A stretch of 64,000 nt of DNA from Amphiura filiformis. Taxonomy: Eukaryota; Echinodermata; Ophiuroidea; Amphilepidida; Amphiuridae. The notes under the pieces are model-generated. The model saw nothing but the letters and a program-made list of their open reading frames with translations. It was not told the origin of the DNA and made no database searches. Position 1 is the first letter of the stretch, and each line of letters starts with the position of its first letter. Location of the stretch: the NCBI RefSeq assembly GCF_039555335.1, contig NC_092637.1:124001-188000 (forward strand). Direction: 5' to 3'. This document shows positions 1-15,168 of the stretch, piece after piece. Made by a program: the position numbers and the translations under genes.

Positions 1-79
1 GCTATTTTTTTCTAAATGGTCCATAGAAGTCTAATCAATCGTCAAACCTTACTAGCCAGAGAGTGGTCACCAAATTGAA

Positions 80-415
80 GTTTTTGACTTAACTAAAATG
101 TTATTAAAACGTTTTGTAAAAAACATTTTAAGAACATTTTTGTGTTTGCTGGGTGCAAATATTTTAACATAATGTTGTTTAAGAGTTGACAAAATATTTG
201 GCCAAAACTGTTTGCAAAAATACTTTACAATGACATTTCGAAAACATTAAAAAAATATTGTTGTAGTGTGTTTTCATACAAAACATTTTAAAACGATTTC
301 TTGACCTTTATATAACCCGACATTTTAATGTTATTAAAACGTTTTTACCTAAACGAAAACCCAAAATATAACTTATTTAAAACGTTTTAAAAACGTTTTT
401 GTGTTTGCTGGGATA
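80..415. repeat. GTGTTTGCTGGG interspersed repeat
   Basis: AT-rich block with many AAAACGTTTT-like words and two GTGTTTGCTGGG termini (near 141 and 401). A related copy lies at 32088-32275. It looks like a dispersed non-coding element; class unknown. Confidence 0.5.
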
Positions 416-2750
416 GCACATTTAAAAAATGCGGTGTTTGGTAAACAACATTGAATAAGGGACAGGGGGGGTCATTGAACCGTGGATGTGTCACAGCAAA
501 TTTGCACTTGATTGTAGCTATATACAAGGTATATAGAACGTCAGGATGACGGTTGAAACTTAAATTTCTTTATTTAAAACAATGTGACAGGTGGTTGACA
601 CGCTTATTAGTAATTCTCATTCATTTGGATGAGAACATTTCAATTCTCATACTTTTGTCCAATTCTCATCGTTTTGAAATAATTCTCATTACAATTTTTC
701 TACTAGTGAATATATTTTGGAAGAATGCAATGAGCCTATAAACCCTATTATTGCCCATGATAACGTAATTTATTAATACGTTTTTGAAAAACAAATCACA
801 CAAATCACTTTTATTGCCCCAAAACAAAAATATACATAGAAACCAGAAACGAATACAGTTATTTGAGGAAGTTGTTCATAAGTATAGAGACATAAAATAC
901 AATTAGGAATTGTTTTTTGGGTGTTTCTTTGTAAATCGCATGTTTTAACAACAAAAAATTACCTATATTTGAGCAAAAATTACACATACAGGTATTATAT
1001 TTGTTTAGAAATAATTAAGTCCCTAGACTCTGCTGTGGGCTAAAATTTCATATTTTTCGAGTTCTTATTGTCACGAACATAGTTTAATGTTGTCAACAGA
1101 AAATCAACGAATTCAGTAAATGTCAATGATCCCTGCAAAGTTCAGGATAAGTCGAATACCATTTAAGAGTACCAGGTATGTTTATGCAGGTTTTACTTTG
1201 TTTTAATTGGAAGTAGGGGGTATTTATCATACACTCTCTGAATTTAACTTCAGAAGAAAATACAGTTTGAACTATCTGCGATGTATATCAAGTATAAGCA
1301 AAAAGTTAAAATGCTTTTAGGGGCTCCATAGGGGTCAAAACCGCAAAAAGCTCAGATTTTAATACAAGTGGTCTGAAATCGTTTGTCTCGTAAAGCAGGT
1401 GATCAATACGTAACTTCAGATACAATGAGCGCTAATGAGGGGCCGAGACAACTTAGATGGTGCAAGCCTGTCTAAATTGTTTTTTGCTATCATATGAAAT
1501 CCCGAGTAATTGTAGATTTTGACCTCTAGGGAGCACAAAAATGTGACAGATAACCTCTTTGTTCATAACTCGAGATACATAGCTGATAGGTTAAACTATA
1601 CTTTTTCCTGAATTTTCCAGATAAATACTTTGATGTGCTTTTACCAAATCTAAGCAATGTGGAAATTTGAACCCTCATTGTTTATTGATCTAGAAACATC
1701 GATTAATTGATTTCTGAGGGTGCAGGGTACCTTCTTCTTCCAATAAACAACATTATACTGACCCGAGTATAATTATTTTTTTGTTTAAAATTTACTTTTA
1801 AAATTAATCACATTCAAATTCATAGCGCCAGGATCTTCAGTGTGATTTTTGATCAGATTTTTTGCACAAATGAAAACTTTTTAGCGAGGCCTCAATATTA
1901 ATAGCTTCTAAACGTTAAAGAACGCTTATAGGAAATATTTCCACTATCAGTTAGTTTATCAATTTTGTATGTGTATTTTTATCACTCTATAAATTTTAAA
2001 TTAGAGAGAATACACTCGAGTCGGTATTTTTGTTCAGCACAGATTATAATCTGCGGTATACTATAATGGATACTGCTTTATACTATTATGTCTTCTTTTA
2101 TATGCCAATTATTAACTGCATGTTATAAGTAGCTATTATTATATGGTTCCAATGTTGTTATTTATTTCACGGACCTGCAGAGCAAAAAAGAAGACAAAAG
2201 ATAGCCAGATAAATAATCATCACCATCATCACCATCATCGCTACAGGGTATTCCTGATAGAACTGTATCTTCAGAAACTGGTTATTTTTTAGCATAAACC
2301 AAACATAACTAAATAACCAATGTAGTTGAGGAATGTATCAGCTATTACATGCTTATTACTATTACATTAGATGAATTTTGACAATTGATCGCTCCGTTTT
2401 TTTAAATACAAGAATTTTACGAAGCTACCTCATTTTCAGCCCGGTTCACTGAGTTAAATAACAGTTCATTATCCTCATCATAACACTAGACACCTCATGC
2501 GTTGATGATGCGCAGTGATTAGCACTCCGAATACAGAGCATCGATTACAATTTGAATCCATGGACAGGTTTTAAAATGAGGGAGTTTCGTTAAATTCTTA
2601 TAGTTCACGATTGTCAAAATTCAGTATGTGATAGCTGATTTATTCCTCAAACACACCAGTCTTTCGTTATGATTAGTTGTGGCGTCAAAATACCCAAACA
2701 ATTAAGTTTCCGACGATTTAGTTCTTTCAGGGACACCCTGTGTCATCCGT
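416..2750. other. Intron or 3' flank, no gene seen
   Basis: AT-rich sequence with no LDLa or linker exon on either strand and no supported reading frame. The stretch 1240-1680 shares words with the foldback at 4021-4910 (for example around GGGGCTCCATAGGGGTCAA), so it may hold an old relative of it. A weak tRNA-like segment (CGCAGTGATTAGCACT) is at 2509-2570. Confidence 0.4.
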
Positions 2751-2771
2751 TATAATAATAATAATTATAAT

Positions 2772-2819
<48 letters not shown>

Positions 2820-2821
2820 TA
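2751..2821. repeat. (TAA)n microsatellite
   Basis: About 65 bases of TAA/ATA repeats on the plus strand. Confidence 0.95.
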
Positions 2822-2942
2822 ATTAGGCCTATATACCTAATTACGATCATCACTTATTGATAAGTAGGCCTGTACTTATTACTGTTGAATATACCATTAA
2901 AGGGAATTGAAATTAAAAACACTGTTTATCTATTTATCTTAC

Positions 2943-3053
2943 AATCTATCTCATCGGACATATCTCTGCAGTCATCTCTTCCATTACACACGTGTTGAGG
3001 AGGAATACACCGCATGTTAACACATCGGAAATGGTCTTTGTTTGGGCATGGAC
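2943..3053 (-). CDS. LDLa exon type A (most 3' exon seen)
   Basis: 111 bases, CAG-type acceptor above and GTAAG donor below. It encodes six Cys ending [16 protein letters not shown], a complete calcium box. It follows another A exon directly, breaking the M-B-A order. It and its flanking intron bases are nearly identical to the exon at 31790-31906. No further module is seen between it and position 1. Confidence 0.85.
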
Positions 3054-6000
3054 CTAAAGGTGTTGGAACAGAAACAACAGGCAATAAAGTTGCATTTATA
3101 TAATGCACTGAAGAATCTGCACAATACGTTAAAGAAACATCATAATCACAAATTATGAAAATTATTAATCAACATCGTCGCTATTATTATGAGTATTAAA
3201 TTTATATATCATGTATATTGTACACCTCTAATTATCTTACAATCGGCCTCGTCGGAATTGTCACGACAATCATCTTCACCGTTGCATTCAAGGTCAGGAT
3301 CAATACACCTTAGATTTGCACAACGGAATTCGCCTTCGTTTGGACATGGACCTATAATAATTTGAGCAAAGTTATAAGCAGTGTGTTACTTCACGATACA
3401 ATTAGGTCCGATTTCTCGAAGCGTGGCTAGTAGTCATGCTTCCTAAACAACCAGAATAGCCCTACCAATGTGGATCCATTTTACCGATTTATCTTTCTAG
3501 GTGATGTACAATGTGAAATTGTAAGCACTGTGTTACATGACAAATTGGGCTTAAGCTTGAAGGCTTAGGAAGCCTGGCCACTATCCATGCTTCGAGAAAA
3601 CGACCCGTAGGGTCCTGAATTTAAGTGTTTCGATCGAAATGGAATGACGCATTAAAATGACAATATCGATATAACTGTTATGCCTAAATGTAAAAAAAAT
3701 TATAATCTGGGCATATCTGTTACACGAAATTAAAGGCCAATATTATATGTTACTATACATGTAGTAACAATTTCATTTGAATGAACAAAGCTACCAAACG
3801 GCATGAGCGTACACAGTCTGATGAACGTCCGCGTTCAATGAATCCAACCATTCCAACTCACTCGTGATTGGTTAGTATTTTCATTAAATTGTATCCGATG
3901 TCGTGCGTGTTTTATTATGAAATACGCGATACGATCGCGGACGAATCGTGTACATGCTGTTGGCAGCTGTATTCATTCAAATGAAATTTTACTCCATTCC
4001 AGAGGATACGCGGGATTTATAGTCAAGTCAATCTAAACAAATTAGTGGTGTCACCCACCACTAATTGCAACAGAATGTCCCCTGAACATCATACCAAAAA
4101 TATACTAAAATATACTTGGTGGAAAGGTAGTTTTTGGCGGGAAAAGGTCAAACAGGGCTCAAATTACAAAATTGCTTTAATCTTTTTAGAAACTATACCA
4201 TAGCATTCCTCTAGTCTTAAGGATTCAGAAAAAGTATAGTTTGTCATCTCTGTGATGTACCATTCTCAAGTTATAAGCAAAAAGGTCAAAGGTCAAATTT
4301 TGGGCTCCACATGGGTCAACTTCGAAAAAATGCTCCGATCTCCTTTAAAATGGTCTCAATGTGTTCGTACTTTAAAAACACTCCAAAATAAGAATAGTTT
4401 GCCATATCTTGGGTGTTTCGTTACCTAGGTAGCAGGATAAAAGAGGTCATTGACCATTGAACTCTATTGACCCCGACCTAGTTTTCGATGTTATGCATGT
4501 AATTAAACAACCTAAACAGTGCAAATATTCTTTAAATGAATTATGTTTGCAAGCCGAACAATTTGAGACCATTTTGGTGAACATCAGACAATTTTTAGAT
4601 TTTTGACCTCTGTTGAACCCAACATTTGACCTTTGACCTTTTCGGTTATAACTCAAGAACCGTACATCACAGATATGGCAAACTATATTTTTTCTGAATC
4701 CTTATGACTAGAGGAATAATTTGGTATAGTTTTTCAAATGATTGGAGCAATTTTGGCCCCTGTATGACCTTTTCCCGCCAAAAACTACCTTTCCACCAAG
4801 TATATTTTAGTATACTTTTTGTATGCTGTTCAGGGGACATCTATGACATTCATAGCAGTGGAAAAAATTCTGTTGCAATTAGTGGTGAGTCAAAACCCAC
4901 TTTGACTGGACTATTAGGGTTTCTCTACTGGACGTCAAATTGTGCCGAAAGTCCTTCCCACAATGCAATAAGCATTTTGCATAACAATAGATACAGTTCA
5001 GATGTTAATCAATATTCTTTGTTATGCAATACGCCTATTGCATTGTGGGAAGGAATTTCGGCACAAATTGACTTCCAGTAGAGAAACCCAAAATCCGCGT
5101 TGGGTTGGGTCACATTTCACAATTGTCTGGAATTAGGCATTTTATTATTTTAACAAAATTTGACTCACAATCTATTTCATCCCTATATGTCTGTTCGCAA
5201 TCCGGGTACACATCACAAACACGATCCACATCAATGCATGGTCCTTCAGCTGAGCAAGGAAACAAACCTGCTTCACATGGATCTGTGATGAAAAACAAAA
5301 CGATGCATGTCTTTCACCCTGGAAGTGAGGAATATTTAAGCAGCCACCAACTGAATACTTGAATGATATAGGGTCCACAACTTCTAAGTTCCCCCTTATG
5401 TTTTTAAAATAAGTCACTCGTACACGAATGCTTATAACATTTTGAAGTGATCAGAGGATACTGAAATAAAGGGATGTCAACCGAATGTGACGGGACAGGG
5501 ACATGAGACATGGTCCATTTTTAGAAGCAGGAGGAAAATCGGAGCACCTGGAGAAAAAAACATGCGATGACGAACATGGATCGGCAACCAAACTCCTATG
5601 AGGCAACGCGCGGAATTGAACAAGGGCCGCAGTTAATTGTGAGAAGTTTTATATCTAGTTCTTTAAGTTAATAATACTACATTTGTTCAGTCTCATTACG
5701 TGAACCATATATACTTTCACACTGTTATTTTGCTTACGCGAAATGACAAACTGCCTGCAATAGGCCCCAGTTTGGGAAAAAATCACCAAAGATCCAATTA
5801 CTTGAGGAGATATGATAAAAAGATTTAAAGAGTCCATTTAAAGTGGAAAGTAAATTAAAATGTATACATAGTAACTTCCCGATTAACCTCCCAAAGTCAT
5901 CGAACCTTTGTTATGTTCTCCAAAGCAAACTGTTTTGTACAGAATATTATCTGTATGTCACTTTCAGGCCACATCAGAAAGTTTTAAATAGTAACTTACT

Positions 6001-9000
6001 TGCTGTCGGACCTGTAGTGAAAAGAAATAATATATGAGTATATTCCGTTATTAGAAAAGGCATGTAAAGAGTCGTCTTTACAGCAAAGAAGAAAAAGAAA
6101 CAGAAGAAGAAGATAGATAAAAAAAGATAGAGAAGAAGAAGAAGAAGAAGATGTAAAGGAGAAGAAGAATCTATTAATGCACGATATCATTTTACTTTAT
6201 CATAATAATGTTAAAGATATATTTCTCCACTGGTTTATTTTTCACTCTCTACAGATTTATTTTTCACTATCTACCACAGCTGTTTCATGTGATCATTCAT
6301 TAGTTTTTCAAACAAAACATCACGTACAACCCAATTTTTAGGCTTAAACAGCTTAAAGCTGTATAATACTAAAAAAAAATAATGTATACAGATGCTTTTG
6401 AGTTCTTTTCAACTTTAATATCCCCTTATTTACAACATTATTCACTTTCACAGCATTTTTAAAGCTTTTTCGGATATAAAATGTATCTATTTATGTGGCG
6501 CTATTTAGATACTGGAAATTACTCTTTCAGGCTTTTAATAAAAATAATTCCTTTTATTTTTTGATGCAATATGCTTAGAAAATGTCTTTGTTGCTTGTTT
6601 CACCTATTCTACCGCTTTAAATGGCAGTATTGATTACCTACACCTTTCAAATTAAGAAATATGATTTATGATAAATAACGCCATCTATACTTTGCATTTT
6701 CTTGATAATGAAGCCAATTCTATAAACATCAAACAACCGTGCTACAAGGCATTATCGCGGATTCAGTCGGGCTTTGTGAAAAATATTTTGATTTCATTAT
6801 CAAAATAAATATTCGTCATAAGTGTCAAGTGATATGTAATAAATAAAGCAATAATGATCCTGCGTCATATACTAGGGTACCCAAAAAGGTGGTGTTGTTT
6901 AATACATTTTGATGTTCAGCTTCAAAACACTGTCGCTTGAGTATTCCTTCACTTAGGATATTCAATTAGGTCTTAAATTGAGGCTAATTTATGCTACATT
7001 ACTCATGTTTTTATCCTGTTTTAAAATAATTGTTAATTATTTTCTTATGGCGTTTGGCATAACATGTGCCAAGGGTGGTTGTGGATGAGGGGGAGGTGGA
7101 TTAGGGGGAGGGATTCATATCGTAAATTTGATCTAAAACCCCCAGTAAAAAAAATGTCTAAATGAACTCCCAGACATCTAAACCAAGTATATAAATACAG
7201 AAGGTCATTTAAAAGACGAATACTTGCTCAGAATGATTGTAAATGTGGCAAAAAATATTGTGGGGTTAAATCCCACCTACTTTGTGATTGTTTTTGCCCG
7301 CACTTTCTCATATTTTTTTTAAATATGTGTCAAAATGTTTGAAACATTTCATTTTTACTATGTACCCCAGTTTGTGACACAGGACCTACTATAAAACCAA
7401 CTTACAATTTGCCTCATCGGAGTTGTCGCCACAATTATCCACACCATCGCATATCAGTACAGGATCAATACACCTTAAGTTATCACATCGAACGTCACTT
7501 TCTCGTAGACATGGACCTAGATTTATAAAAATAAGCATTATTTTACATTACATGTGATGATTTACATGAGTATTACGTGATCTTAGCATCCTCTTTTTAT
7601 GATATTTTTCAGTAGATATCCACTAAAAAGGCTTATTCGCAAAAGTTCAGTTGGTGTACCAGAACGTAATTCAAATGTCACGATATTGTTTTTATTGTTT
7701 ATATATTATTTTTGAGAAAAGTGGGGGATGATGCTGTGGATCACGAAATGCCCTTTTAAAACATAACATAGTGAATTTGACAAAGTACCAAGCATTGATT
7801 GGTCTGTTTGTTACATTCGTATTTCGCATGACTTTTTCTTGATTAGCGAACAATGGATCATATATAACATATCTACCAAAAAAAACGTTGACAACGTTAA
7901 GAAATCAACAAGTTTAAAAAACCCACCTCGGCTCACTTTTGAAACTTGGTCCCACATTTGTAAAAGGTACTGATTTAAACTTTATCATATTGATATAAAT
8001 CCAAAACATTTCCAGAAGTGTTATGTATCTTTAATGTGTAGATTAATTAATTAATTTGAAGGCTTTCTGGCACGACCTGAAAAGTTATTATCTTGTTCTT
8101 GCATGGTAAGCCAATATCCTTCTCCGTCTTTTGGTAGATTTCTTTTTTTTTTATGAATGTAGCCAAGCAGCTCCAAGCTTGGGAAGTCATCAGGTTACGA
8201 AGTGCTCCATAAAACGAATAAAACGAAAAAATAGATGTTTGAAGTTGCTATTCTTGATTCATGACAATAAATAATTAAACAAAACTTTATCAGTCGTTTA
8301 TTTTTAAAACTTGCTCGTCATGCGTGACTGTAATGTTAAGAGGTGTACACAATGATCAATATACATTTTAATATACTTTAATTATTCAAGGCAACGTAAA
8401 TATGTAAAGAAAATGTAAATATGAACAACACACCCAATGTTGACAATGCCAGAGAGACACAGAGAGTAAGTCCGATTTAGGCCTACTTCAAGTCGGAACT
8501 GGTAAATGCGCATAAGCGTCTAAATGCCCCGACAAGGCAAGATAATCGTGTTTTAATGTTTGTGGTTCTTTTAGATTTGCGGGGCAATCCACTTGGCTAT
8601 CCGAATTTCGCGGTTTGTGGTTTTTTATAGCTCTTCGGGGCAACCTAGTTGGATATTCCTATTAAGCGTCGGTTGTCGGCGATCTTTCGTGGTTTGTGGC
8701 TTTCATCAAGCCTTGCCATCTATCGGGAGCTAATTTATAGTTTAAGCTTGTTGGATATCCATATTTCGTGGTGTGTTGGATATCAATATTGAGCGACAGT
8801 TGTTGTTGTTGATCTTTCGCGGTTTGTGGTCTTAATTTGTTGGGTATCCATATTTCGCGGTTTTGTGGTTCTTTTTATTCGATAGGCATGCGGGCAATCT
8901 AGTTAGATATCTACATTTCGCGGTTTGTGGTTCTTTGTAGCCCTGCGGGGCAATTTAGTTGGATGTCCCTATTAAGCGGCGGTTATCGGCGATCTTTCGT

Positions 9001-12000
9001 GGTTTGTGGTTTTAATTTCCCTCATCAAGCCCTGCCTTCTATCGGGAGCTAATTTATAGTTTAAGCTTGTTGGATATCCATATTTCGTGGTTTGTGGTTC
9101 TTTGAAGCACTGTGGGGCAATAGTTTTCGCGGTTTGTGGTTCTAGTTGGAGATCAATATTGAGCGGCAGTTGTTGGCGATCTTTTGCGTTTGAAGTCTTA
9201 ATTTGTTAGATATCCATATTTTGCGGTTTGTGGTTCTTTATAATCGATAGGCCTGCGGGCAATCTGGTTGGATATCCAAATTTCGTGGTTTGTGGTTCTT
9301 TGTATCACTGCGGGGCAATCTAGTTGGATATCCCTATTAAGCGGTGGTTGTCGGCGGTCTTTCGCGGTTTGTGATTTTAATTTCCCTTTAAACCCTGCCC
9401 TCTATCGGGAGCTTAATTTATAGTTTAAGCTTGTTTGGTATCCATATTCCGTGGTGTTATGATTATTTGTAGCCTTACGGGGCAATCTAGTTGGATATCC
9501 AAATTTCGCGGTTTGTGGTTCTATCAATATTCTGCGGCAGTTGTTGGCGATATTTCGCGGTTTGTGATTTTAATTTGTGACAATTTATAATATTTATTCC
9601 AAATATAATTTCAGTCTGAGCTGTGAACAGAGCTACGGAAAATCTGTTTTAAATGACGAAGATGTCATGGTAGTCAGGCATGGTGAAAGCATCTGGATGG
9701 TGAAAGTAGGCCCTAGGCCTAAATGTGAATAACAAATCAAACATGTTTGTTCGATGAAAAAAATACTACTGATATAATATCACAATAGCAATGGATATTC
9801 GAAATGGTGTTATTCTTGATTTATGACAATAAATTGGTTAATAAAACATTTAAAAAAAAGTGGTGGGAAGTTTCGAACTTGAGCAAATATTCATAAATGG
9901 ATTAGAAGTCCATGGTCTTAACTGCTTCGCCACAGGGACCTCCTGATATAACGAGGTGTGAAAGTGGAGTATTTATTAATATGAATGTATGCTGTGGTCC
10001 GGAAAGAATAAAATAATTGTGAAAAACTTGATTTGTTGGCGAATGGGATCCAGAATTTGTATGTAGGGTATCCAGGAAAATGCTAGCGTATAATTTGAAA
10101 GTGAATCTGAAAAAGTAGTGCAACAGTGACAGCCATGTATGGCTGTAGCAGTGTCGAAAGATTGTAGATATCAGTATGATTAGCTATGATTGATTTGCCA
10201 CTAATTTTGGCTATGAAATACCGCGTGAAATAAAGCAAGAATGTTTGTTTATTATGAAAAAATCGGATTGACTGTAAGATTGGTGAAATCTTTTTGAAAT
10301 AATGAGTTATTAAAATATGACACTTTGGACAGTAAATAAGATTTAGCATGGTTTTAGATATATTTTGTACCCCACGAAAAATATCATAGAACAATATCGT
10401 TTTGTTCCGTGTAAATATAGTCTCGCGGTGCATCTGTTTATTCTTCTTTATCAGTCGGGTTTTTAAAACTTGCTGGTCATGCTACCGCGTGACACTAATT
10501 ATAATTTTTGACGTATTGATAATATATAGTTGCTTTTTTTTATAATGGCTTCAATAACGCGTTGCGTTATATACTTGAAAGGGCAATCGATTATCAATAC
10601 CATTGGTATAAGTAAAGCTAGCTGCACTCTGAGAGTGGTAGTTAACAAGTCACCGAAGTGACAGCGTTTTTAATTGATGATATTTTTTTCTCAAATTTTC
10701 GAACTAAAATATCATTGCAGCAATTAATTGTCCATTGTTTTATTATATCTGATGCACTCAAACGGTTTATGCAGGATAATTACTTCGCATTCTGGCGAGA
10801 ATTGGTCGATTGAGGACTTGGTGATCAAAGTATGGTCAAATTTCGAAATATTTGATGATCTCAAATGATAACTTCGCGTAAAATTGTCTTCTGATATCCT
10901 GATCATTTTTAATCATTTCCCCAACGCAATTGAGGATTGATTGCGGTTTCCTCGATACATTGGGGTTTTGATTAGACGCCTCGCCTCGCCTAAACCCCTT
11001 GAGAACTACCTGCCGATTGGCCAAAAAGAAGTTTCATTATCAATCGGACCAAGCAGCATCATTGTTAGAAAAATTTCACCACGCAAAAAATTGGGGTGAA
11101 TTATTTGCAAAGCTCCATTCTGATTGGTGTTTAAAGTGAAAACATCATGAAATTGACCAATCAGAAGCAATGTTAGATCGGCAGGTAATATAAGCGCTAT
11201 TTTAGAACCTGAAATTAAACTCACAATCCATTTCATCTTTCAACGTTTCCATGCAATCTATTAATGAATCACAAACAAGGTATTTGTCAATACATTCTCC
11301 AAATGAACAGGCAAATTCATCTGCATCACATCCATCTGAAAGAAAAGAAACACAAATGAAATGTCGGGGTGTCTGAAAAAATATATTTAAATACACAGGA
11401 TATATAAACTCGCCCAGCCCCACTTCTCTAAAGTGAAAAAAAAGGAAATTGAGTTTGAACTCATGACGCAGACCCGGCCGCAGGTAGCCGCTATTATGGA
11501 TACGGAATTCTAGCGCCTTAGACCATTCGCCCACCTAAGCCATCTTGACAATTGAACATTCAAATACCGCGTGACAAGCAAAGACATAAAACGTACCATA
11601 TTTTGGAATTTTATCTGCTTAATGTGTATCACAACGCTAAATTGTTGATAATTGCGTGTTTCTACATCGATCATGTCGATTTTAATTCGACGGGCAGCAC
11701 GTTGATAGGTCTATAGAGCCTACCATTTTTCTTTCTATTCTAGACATTCTGGGGTTCCATTTATATAAAAAGTCAACGTTAGACCCATAAATTTAAGATT
11801 AGATTACCATAGAACATAACAGTAATCTTTGACGGGGTCTTATGTAATTTTTACATAGATCATTCACCATTTTTTCGATCTTCATTTTCACTAAATTGAA
11901 AAAAAATATTCTGGCGGATATAAAATTAAAATAAAATACTCTGTCTCCAAAATGACATCAACTGTACCACGAATGCGTATCAAGAATCGTTATATATGAT

Positions 12001-15000
12001 ATGCAGTTAATATTCATATATTCTTTTATGCATTGGATGCTTTAGATTTTACACAAAAATATTTCACTGGAACCCCTCCCACCCGGCTATTTCAAAAAGG
12101 CAATCAGGCTTCCGTAGCATGTGCAATAAATAAGCATTAAAATATTTCTTATTCTAAACTCGTTCTAGGTAGAAACACTTGGAATTTGGCGAACGCATCT
12201 CTGATTTAAATAATAAAACAATGAGGTGGTAGCTGTCAAGTTAGCTTAATCGATAAGGCGTTCGACTATGGTGCTAGAGGTTGCGGGTTCGAACCCTTGC
12301 GGTGCATAGTACGCTCTCGTGGTAAAATTGAGTTAGCTTGAAATTCCCCTGGACAAGAAACTTTCTGCTAAATGTCTCGTTGTTACCCGTACGAAACCTC
12401 GGGAGCTGATCCTGGTTGCGAAGGTTATTTGTGGAATGTATAGCGTGTGCTCTTGCAAAGTCCCTGAATTGTTGTTGTTAATTGGTTTATGGATTGATGT
12501 GGGGCAGTAGTGGTCAGCGACAACCTGTAAAATGTGCTGAGGCCTGTGGATCAACGTCTATGCGTTGTACCTTTGCGTAGCGCACTATAAATCACCGCGC
12601 TTTAGATATCACATGATTAGAATACGATCAAAGTACCTGATTCAGTTGTTGATTCTACTGTGCTAGATGATTCTGTTGTCATGGGCTCAGTTGTGAATGA
12701 TTCTGTTGTAGTTTCTATTATCATTGTGGTCGGACCTTAGAAATAAAAAACAAGAAACAAACAAAAATAAACCAATAATAGTTTAAGATGATTACACAGG
12801 TTAAAAACATTATACAATTGATTTCTCCGCTGATTTGTTTTTGATTTAGAGACTCGACCGATTTTCATATTCCAGAGTAGTCCATATCCAATGATATCAT
12901 AAAATGCGATGAAAATCAAACACCTGAGCGCAAGAAGACCATAAGTCCACTTGGCCCCTCAACATGTATACACTTAAGTTGCGTATAGTTTCGTATAGTT
13001 TGGTAATGCTTTATACATGTTCAGGGGCCAAAACAAATCTTTCACAACCTTTCATGATGTTCTCACCCTGGAACATGTATTAAACATGTTATAAAACCCT
13101 AAGAAACTATACATAACTTTAGTGTATACATGTTGAGGGGCCACGTGGACTTACGGCCTTCTTGCTCTCAGGTCTTCATTTTAAACATAAAAAGATAGTA
13201 ATCTTACAGTTTGTCTCATCTGAGTTGTCCATGCAATCATCTTTCCCATCACATATCTTCTCAGGATGAATACAACGTGCGTTAGGACACCGCATATCGG
13301 TCTCTCGTGGACACGGACCTGTATATGATATAAGTTATAGTAAGTTTGGACACATTACAAGATTATCTGGAATGAACATGAACATGATGAAGTAGTATTT
13401 TGCAACTGACAGTATACAATATTTTAGATACATTTGTCATATCGAGGGGTCATTGACACAAAGACGTAACTCCATTTTGGTCATTCTCAGAAAAATGAGT
13501 TTAGAGATAATGGTACATTGACATTATACACTAGGCACAAAAAGAAACTCGTCATTTATAGTCATCCTTGCTGTTCAAAAACCTGATAATTTTGGATTAT
13601 TTTGAAATATACATTTTGTTAGTTGGACTTCGCGTTCTCATGTGACATTCTGTTTGTGAAACTCGAGCAAGAATTGACCAAGATATGCGCCTCCAAATCC
13701 TCAAGCCCCAAAATGAAAAGTTGCGATTTTAATGATTGTGCCTGTTACATTGTGTGTTTTACTGATTGGCCCTAGGTGCTTGTATGCAATACAACGAAGC
13801 GTTCCCATTGAAAATCGTTGAAATTGCAACTTTTGATTTGGGGCTTGAAGCTTTGGGGACGCAGGCGCATATCTTGGTCAATTCTTGTTTGATTTAAACG
13901 AACAGAATGTCAAATGAGAAACCAATGTCCAATTAACAAAGTTTATATTTCAGAACAATCCAAAATCAGGTTGTTGTACAGCAAGGATGACTATAAATGA
14001 CGAGTTTCTTTTTGTGCCTGGTGTATGTCGTTAAGTCTATGTTTCACTGGCCATTGATTTCAATCGGGTGCTAAATAGAGTTATTTATATGTGTTTATTG
14101 GAATGTTAGATATCAAAGTCTAATTTCGCAAAAAAAAATGAGACTTTATGACACTGACACATATATCGATATATACACCCCATATAGATTGATTTCAGAA
14201 ACTTGAACAATTCTTGCTTTTTGACTCACATTCAATTTCGTCCATCTTTGTTTCTTTGCAATCCACAAATGCATCGCAAAAATATTCCTCTAGAATGCAT
14301 GGTCCCTCCGCTGAACACGGAAGGTAACCTTGACTGCAAAGACCTGAATCTAAAAGAGGCAAAAACAAAAGTGATAAAAAAATGCTGGCAGGGAAACTGT
14401 ATCTCATTTTTTTGGGAGGAAGAAATTACAAAATTTGATCCGTGTCCTAAATGAGTTCGCTCATATGCAAAAACTGGAGTCCACTTTTAGTACCCGGCTC
14501 TTCTTTTCACCTTGCTACGCCCGGCCCGATTACGAACCGCATTACCACCCCTATAATACCCAAATAATATCTTTGATCGGCGATAATATGCCGAGATCGC
14601 TAACACAAATGCAAAAACCGCTAATTTAATAATTTTCTGTTATGTTGTAACAGAGGCTTTGAAAATGCATGAATTCTTTCTCAAATTATTAATGTTACCT
14701 TACACTATCAAGGGCCTGCGGTACGCGGGATCCCGACAAAATTATAGGGGTTGCCGAGCCCGCAGGCTGTTTAATAATTATATTAGTAGTGTAATGGACT
14801 GAAATTACACCAAATATCAGGAAAGTGTCTTTAGTTTTACCTTGCGTGGTAGACGGTTCTGTCGTGACCATTGGTACGGTTGGACCTAAATAATTAAAAA
14901 CAGATATAACTTAACGTACCTAAATATAGTATACAAAGTGTAAAATCCTTAATTTAATTTCTCAGTTGTGATATGCAAAAAGAAAAAATATGTATATATA

Positions 15001-15080
15001 TATTCATCTGTACAACTTTGACGCAAGTGTTATGAACTAAAGTTTCTTGCTCAACTTTTAGTGTTAAGGAGCGATAAATA

Positions 15081-15168
<88 letters not shown>

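Noticed and set aside
553-741. Plus-strand open frame of 62 codons
   Set aside because: Low-complexity Leu/Ile text in AT-rich DNA, no homology, no splice or start context.
8556-9590. CRISPR-like repeated array
   Set aside because: Repeats are degenerate and unevenly spaced, and the window is animal DNA.
9858-9946. Functional tRNA-Arg(TCT) on the minus strand
   Set aside because: The anticodon arm fits but acceptor and T stems pair poorly and the variable region is too long.
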